Positions 60,250 through 64,000 of a stretch of DNA of 64,000 bases are shown here, piece by piece. The stretch comes from Treponema sp. (GTDB taxonomy: Bacteria; Spirochaetota; Spirochaetia; Treponematales; Treponemataceae). The notes beneath the pieces are model-generated. The model was not told the origin of the DNA and made no database searches. It worked only from the letters and a program-made list of their open reading frames with translations. Position 1 is the first letter of the stretch. The number at the start of each line of letters is the position of its first letter. Location of the stretch: positions 1-64,000 of the forward strand of contig JAEEIU010000060.1 of the NCBI GenBank assembly GCA_016281495.1. Reading direction: 5' to 3'. The translations under genes and the position numbers were made by a program.

Positions 60250-60807
60250 TCATTTATTTTCCGAATTGGTCAACATACTTTGCTTTAAATCTGCAAAAAT
60301 TGCAGCAAGTTCCGGTGGTAATTTGACATTTTCGGTCAAATTTTCCGATTTTTTGGTAAATTCTGGGTTTTTCTGATTTAGGATTTCATTTTCTTTGTCT
60401 AGTTTTTTAGACATATCTTCCTTTATTTTCTCAACTGAATCAGTTTTTACATCTCCAAGAGTACCCCTATTTCCCTTTAATCTGAAAGCAATCGTAGATA
60501 TTTTAAGATCCGGAGACTTCATGTTCATGCCACGGATAATGAATTTCTGATGCATCTGTAAAAGTGATATCCATCCAGGATGATCTGCCTCTACCAAAAG
60601 AACTCCATTTTTCAAATCAATAACCCTGCTATGATCTGCCAAATTCTGACCTTCATTTGGATTAGATTTTGAACCAGTAGAGTTGATATTTTTAAGAACA
60701 GAAGACCATAAATCAGTTACCGTATTTGCCCTGTCTAAATCCTGAACTTTAAGGTTTTTAAAAGTTGAATGAATTATATCATTTAGTCCCTGTATGTCAC
60801 TATTCAC
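60250..60807 (-). CDS. DUF721 protein
   Basis: From GTG 60807 the protein has 185 aa (MNSDIQGLNDIIHSTFKNLK); earlier in-frame ATGs lie deep inside recF and give no domain. GGGAAG precedes the GTG, and the start overlaps the recF stop by 8 bases. The DUF721 domain shows TVTDLWSSVLKNI, HSRVIDLKNGVLLVEADHPG and WISLLQMHQKFIIRGMN. The second half (about 125-185) is charged and probably disordered. DUF721 proteins are often beside recF and dnaN in spirochaetes and related phyla, and are linked to DNA metabolism, but function is not established. Confidence 0.85.
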   Translation of the reverse strand: MNSDIQGLNDIIHSTFKNLKVQDLDRANTVTDLWSSVLKNINSTGSKSNPNEGQNLADHSRVIDLKNGVLLVEADHPGWISLLQMHQKFIIRGMNMKSPDLKISTIAFRLKGNRGTLGDVKTDSVEKIKEDMSKKLDKENEILNQKNPEFTKKSENLTENVKLPPELAAIFADLKQSMLTNSENK

Positions 60808-61930
60808 TTTCTTCCCATTCTCCTTTTTTGATTGAATAAACCCTGGTTGTATCCCTTTTATATCTTTGATATGGTTCTCCAGGTAAAAATGTACAGAACA
60901 ATTGATCATATTCAGGAAGCAATGCTGTAACTTTCTGCCTCTTGTCTGGATCAAGCTCAAGTAAAACATCATCCATCAGAAGTACCGGTTTTTTATGTGT
61001 TGTTTGTGTATAATAAACTGCCTGTGCAGTTCTAAGAGCAAGTGCAATAAGTCTGCGTTGACCTGTAGAAGCTGTTGGAACAAAAGTCTGTCCGTCCTTT
61101 GTGAAAACAATTCTGTCACGATGAGGACCTGATAAAGTTGTGCACATCACTTTTTCCATTTTCTGTTTTGACTTTACATATTCAATTATTTCATCAATCA
61201 TAGGAAGTGAAGTATTTGCCATTAATTCTTCTTCTTCGTTGTTACCGGAAGTTCTTTTTTTCCATGAAGGTGAATATCTTATTGAAACTCCAGTAATTCC
61301 AGAAACTTGTTCATACAGTCGCCCAAAAATCTGATTAAATTGAAATATTGCATTTTTCCTTTTCTGCTGAATCTCAAGGCCGTTCATTACAAGCTGAATG
61401 TCGTAAGTTTCAAACAAATCATATTTGTGCTCTTTTAGGCATAGATTACGGTTTTTCAATATCTTTTTATATCTTCTCATTACATCGATATACATTACAT
61501 CGTACATGCTCAAAGATTGGTCAATAAAAAAACGGCGCCTTTCAGGAGAACCGACTGCAAAATCCAGGTCATCATGATTATAAAGAATGCATGGCATTGT
61601 ATTTATGAGCTCTTTCCTGTCATGCAGAATTTTACCGTCTTTTTCTATTTTCTTTTTGTTTTTATCAAGAATTATTGAAGTAGTATGAGTATTTCCATTT
61701 TCTTCCTTGAAAATTGTACGAAGACTCATGGCTTCTTCACCATTTTTTATTAACTCTGAATCATTATGTGTCCTAAAAGATGAACCGTATGCGGAATAAT
61801 AAAGCGCTTCTAGTATATTACTTTTTCCTTGTCCGTTCTCTCCAGTAAAATAGACCTCTTTTGAAAAGAGATCCATATTTTTGGAATTGAGGTTTCTGAA
61901 ATTTACTGCAGTTAAAGAAAGAAACGGCAC
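60800..61930 (-). CDS. recF: DNA replication/repair protein RecF
   Basis: A 376-aa SMC-like ATPase for gap repair. FTGENGQGKSNILEALYYSA is the Walker A region, LLMDDVLLELDPDKRQ the Walker B/D-loop region, and STGQRRLIALALRTAQAV the signature. It begins at a GTG (61930) that shares one base with the dnaN stop (TAGTG), so translation is coupled. The first residue is then Met by initiation. Confidence 0.95.
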   Translation of the reverse strand: MPFLSLTAVNFRNLNSKNMDLFSKEVYFTGENGQGKSNILEALYYSAYGSSFRTHNDSELIKNGEEAMSLRTIFKEENGNTHTTSIILDKNKKKIEKDGKILHDRKELINTMPCILYNHDDLDFAVGSPERRRFFIDQSLSMYDVMYIDVMRRYKKILKNRNLCLKEHKYDLFETYDIQLVMNGLEIQQKRKNAIFQFNQIFGRLYEQVSGITGVSIRYSPSWKKRTSGNNEEEELMANTSLPMIDEIIEYVKSKQKMEKVMCTTLSGPHRDRIVFTKDGQTFVPTASTGQRRLIALALRTAQAVYYTQTTHKKPVLLMDDVLLELDPDKRQKVTALLPEYDQLFCTFLPGEPYQRYKRDTTRVYSIKKGEWEESE

Positions 61931-63054
61931 TACTCTTTTTGCATCGGCATGATAATGTGGAAGTAATCACCGGCAGGTTCAGGTCTCATTGTAACTGCCT
62001 TCATCTCTTCGGTAAACTCAAATACAATTCTTTCTGCCTCAATCACGCGGAGAGGTTCTTCGATATATCTGTAATTGAGGGCCAGAGTATAAGATTGACC
62101 GGCATATTCACATGGAATTTCTTCGTCTGCACTTCCCATGTCAGATTGTTGTGAAGTGATCTTAAGAATACCATCGCTTATGTTAAAATACAGACGACCA
62201 GCTTTCTTATCAACCATAAGTGCAACACGTTTAAGTGCATTTGTCAAATCACTTTTTTGAACCTGGAATGAATGAGCCTGGTTTTCAGGAATTACACGAG
62301 CATAATTCGGAAATTGTCCCTCAAGTAGAACTGAACCAAATTTATATGTTCCAAATTTAAAGAAAATCATTTTATCAACAACAGCTATAAAAATGTTTCC
62401 TTCATCTGGAGATCTCTTTGATATGATATTCAAGATCTTAGGATGAACTATTGCAGCAGGAAAATCACTAACACCAGCAAGCAGACTTTTTGAAGCAAAA
62501 CTCAATCTGCGGCCGTCAGTTGCTACAAGATTTAATTTGTCATCTTTCTTTTCAAAATATACACCGTTCATAAAATAACGTGTTTCATCTTCACTAACAG
62601 CAAAAGCAGTTTGACCAATCATTTCTTTTATTTCTTTTGCTGGAACTTCAAAATAAGGAACATCATCTGCAGAATCAAAATCAGGAAATTTTTCCTGTGA
62701 CATGCTTTTAATCTGGAACTTAATTTTTTTACCAACAGGTTTGATTATTACTGAAACAGCCTGATCAGAACCATCACCGGCAGACTGATTAAATTCAATT
62801 TCACCTTCTGGAAGGGAAGAAAGGATACCCATGAATTTATCACAATAAATTGTTGTAGATCCTTCTTCTTCGATTTGAACAGGAATTTGAGTTTCAAAAT
62901 TAACTTTAATGTCAGTAGCTTTTATATTTAATGTATTATTATAAGCAGAAATCGATATGTTAGAAAGAATTGATCCTGCATTTTTAGTTGAAATAATTTC
63001 CTGAGCAATTGAAACTTCTTTTATCATTGCATCCCGGTCAAAAGTGAATTTCAT
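61930..63054 (-). CDS. dnaN: DNA polymerase III beta sliding clamp
   Basis: A 374-aa clamp subunit with three beta-clamp domains: MKFTFDRDAMIKEVSIAQEI, FMGILSSLPEGEIEFNQ, the central RYFMNGVYFEKKDDKLNLVA TDGRR stretch, and the C-terminal YRYIEEPLRVIEAERIVFEF with RPEPAGDYFHIIMPMQ. Length is normal. AAAGGAG precedes the ATG. The 253-base gap upstream holds the likely origin. Confidence 0.96.
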   Translation of the reverse strand: MKFTFDRDAMIKEVSIAQEIISTKNAGSILSNISISAYNNTLNIKATDIKVNFETQIPVQIEEEGSTTIYCDKFMGILSSLPEGEIEFNQSAGDGSDQAVSVIIKPVGKKIKFQIKSMSQEKFPDFDSADDVPYFEVPAKEIKEMIGQTAFAVSEDETRYFMNGVYFEKKDDKLNLVATDGRRLSFASKSLLAGVSDFPAAIVHPKILNIISKRSPDEGNIFIAVVDKMIFFKFGTYKFGSVLLEGQFPNYARVIPENQAHSFQVQKSDLTNALKRVALMVDKKAGRLYFNISDGILKITSQQSDMGSADEEIPCEYAGQSYTLALNYRYIEEPLRVIEAERIVFEFTEEMKAVTMRPEPAGDYFHIIMPMQKE

Positions 63055-63066
63055 TTTTATCTCCTT

Positions 63067-63256
63067 TTATTCACAGTATCTAATATATATATAAATTTAT
63101 AAATTTAATAATAACAATAATAAGGCATGTGAATTCGGTGAAAATTGAACTATTTATTTATAAATATTCAATTTGGCTTGTGTAAAACTTTTGAATTTTA
63201 ATCCACAGGTTTTACACATATTCACAGCTATCATAGTTATCACCAAGTTATCCACA
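63067..63256. other. Probable oriC with DnaA boxes and A/T-rich unwinding region
   Basis: The dnaA-dnaN gap (63055-63307) has DnaA boxes TTATTCACA (63067-63075), TTATCCACA (63248-63256), TTTTACACA on the plus strand (63210-63218) and on the minus strand (63179-63187), plus weaker TAATCCACA (63199-63207) and ATATTCACA (63218-63226). About 63080-63170 is almost pure A/T, fitting a DNA-unwinding element. Clustering between dnaA and dnaN is the usual place for an origin. Confidence 0.75.
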
Positions 63257-63307
63257 ACATTGTATCAGATTACCAACAAGTTGTCTTTAGTTTTTGGCTA
63301 CATAATG

Positions 63308-64000
63308 CTAAATTTTTCTCTTATACTCCTTTATGTTTCTTATTAACATTTGGATAGTAGAATCCAAAACAGAGTCTGTCTTTAGCTGGTCAACTACTTT
63401 TTCATAACTATGCATGATTGTAGTATGATCCTTGCCTCCAAATTCATTTCCAAGCTCAGGATATGAATAATCACAAAGCTCTCGTGCAATATAAATGGCA
63501 ATTTGACGCGGTATGACTACTTTTTTTGGCCTTTTGCGGCTTTTCATATCACTTATTGATATGTTGTAATGATCGGCTACAACTTTTTGAATGGTATCGA
63601 TGGTTATTGAACTATCAGATATCTGGCTTACTGTATTTCTTAGCTGTTTTTCTGCTATCTCTATGGTCAAAGGTTTTTTCATGAGTTCAGCATAGTTAAG
63701 CATGGTTATAAGGCATGCCTTCATCTCACGAATGTTGGTCTGAACATTTTTAGCTATGTATTCAACTACGTCCTGTGATATTTCTTTGTTCATGAGATTT
63801 AGCTCATTTTGTAGAATGGCAAGTCTTGTTTCATAGTTAGGAGGCAAAAGATCAACTGAAGTTCCACTCTTGATTCGTGAGGCCAGACGGTCAAACATTC
63901 CTTTAAGCTCAGTTACAGGGCGGTCACAGGTAAAAACTATCTGTGCCTTATTTTGATGCAAAGCTTCAAATGTATGAAACAATTCTTCCTGAGTTCCGTC
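63308..64000 (-). CDS. dnaA: Chromosomal replication initiator DnaA (partial, C-terminal part)
   Basis: The C-terminal 230 residues of DnaA; the frame is open through the right edge, so the start lies outside the window. AAA+ lid sequences are visible (IVFTCDRPVTELKGMFDRLA with SRIKSG sensor Arg region) and the DNA-binding domain IV carries GGKDHTTIMHSYEKV, the DnaA box recognition signature. It begins the dnaA-dnaN-recF gene run. Confidence 0.97.
   Translation of the reverse strand, partial: DGTQEELFHTFEALHQNKAQIVFTCDRPVTELKGMFDRLASRIKSGTSVDLLPPNYETRLAILQNELNLMNKEISQDVVEYIAKNVQTNIREMKACLITMLNYAELMKKPLTIEIAEKQLRNTVSQISDSSITIDTIQKVVADHYNISISDMKSRKRPKKVVIPRQIAIYIARELCDYSYPELGNEFGGKDHTTIMHSYEKVVDQLKTDSVLDSTIQMLIRNIKEYKRKI

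Noticed and set aside
60808..60972. N-terminal extension of the DUF721 protein inside recF
   Set aside because: It lies wholly in the recF reading region in another frame, has no ribosome site and no domain similarity; the GTG at 60807 fits.

Overview
The window looks like chromosomal DNA of a spirochaete, most likely a gut or rumen Treponema. The evidence is the run dnaA-dnaN-recF-DUF721-rpmH-rnpA-yidD-yidC-jag at the right end, a lipoprotein that fuses cyclophilin and FKBP domains (known from Treponema denticola), many TPR or caspase lipoproteins, a pyruvate phosphate dikinase, and moderately low GC. This is inference from gene content; no database search was possible.

Layout. 1-4166 (minus): a ChvE/MmsAB-type sugar ABC transporter with two tandem, similar permeases. 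4341-10701 (minus): a tightly overlapping operon of a membrane acyltransferase, a membrane-anchored sugar-binding-like sensor, a LytS-type histidine kinase, a YesN/AraC response regulator and a second sugar-binding lipoprotein. It probably senses the sugar that the adjacent transporter imports. 10702-11201: a 310-bp nested inverted repeat. 11202-17012: a secreted protein of unknown function, convergent with a three-gene operon (vWA-like/SH3/TPR membrane protein, caspase-TM-FGE protein, papain-like lipoprotein) that may be an undescribed transmembrane protease system. 17077-20673: an accessory island with an Xre regulator, a fused M-S methylase-like protein with a degenerate catalytic motif, a small gene, a gene remnant and two unknown genes. 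20849-24899: an ABC exporter, then a channel/CNBD pair resembling a split cyclic-nucleotide-gated channel, next to a broken adenylate cyclase. 24911-29935: a MacB/LolD-like ABC transporter with its two-component system. 30102-31629: a PadR/DUF1700/PspC envelope-stress operon. 31860-32572: a toxin-antitoxin pair whose PIN toxin lacks an active-site Asp.

32660-38384 (plus): zinc-ribbon and TPM membrane proteins, an aldo/keto reductase with ferredoxin domain, and a GntR-controlled ABC transporter. 38472-39524: HIT protein and polysaccharide deacetylase. 39701-42628: ppdK carrying an 88-residue histone H1-like Lys/Ala/Pro tail. 42703-47541: carA, a MocR-like regulator without its PLP lysine, an aldehyde dehydrogenase and a uracil-DNA-glycosylase-like protein. 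47545-54812: a giant TPR-repeat lipoprotein, hrpB and a Gx-family membrane protein. 54909-64000 (minus): the replication/ribosome/insertase cluster, with a likely oriC between dnaN and dnaA.

No tRNA, rRNA, CRISPR array or insertion sequence was seen. Promoter calls are by eye against the sigma70 consensus.
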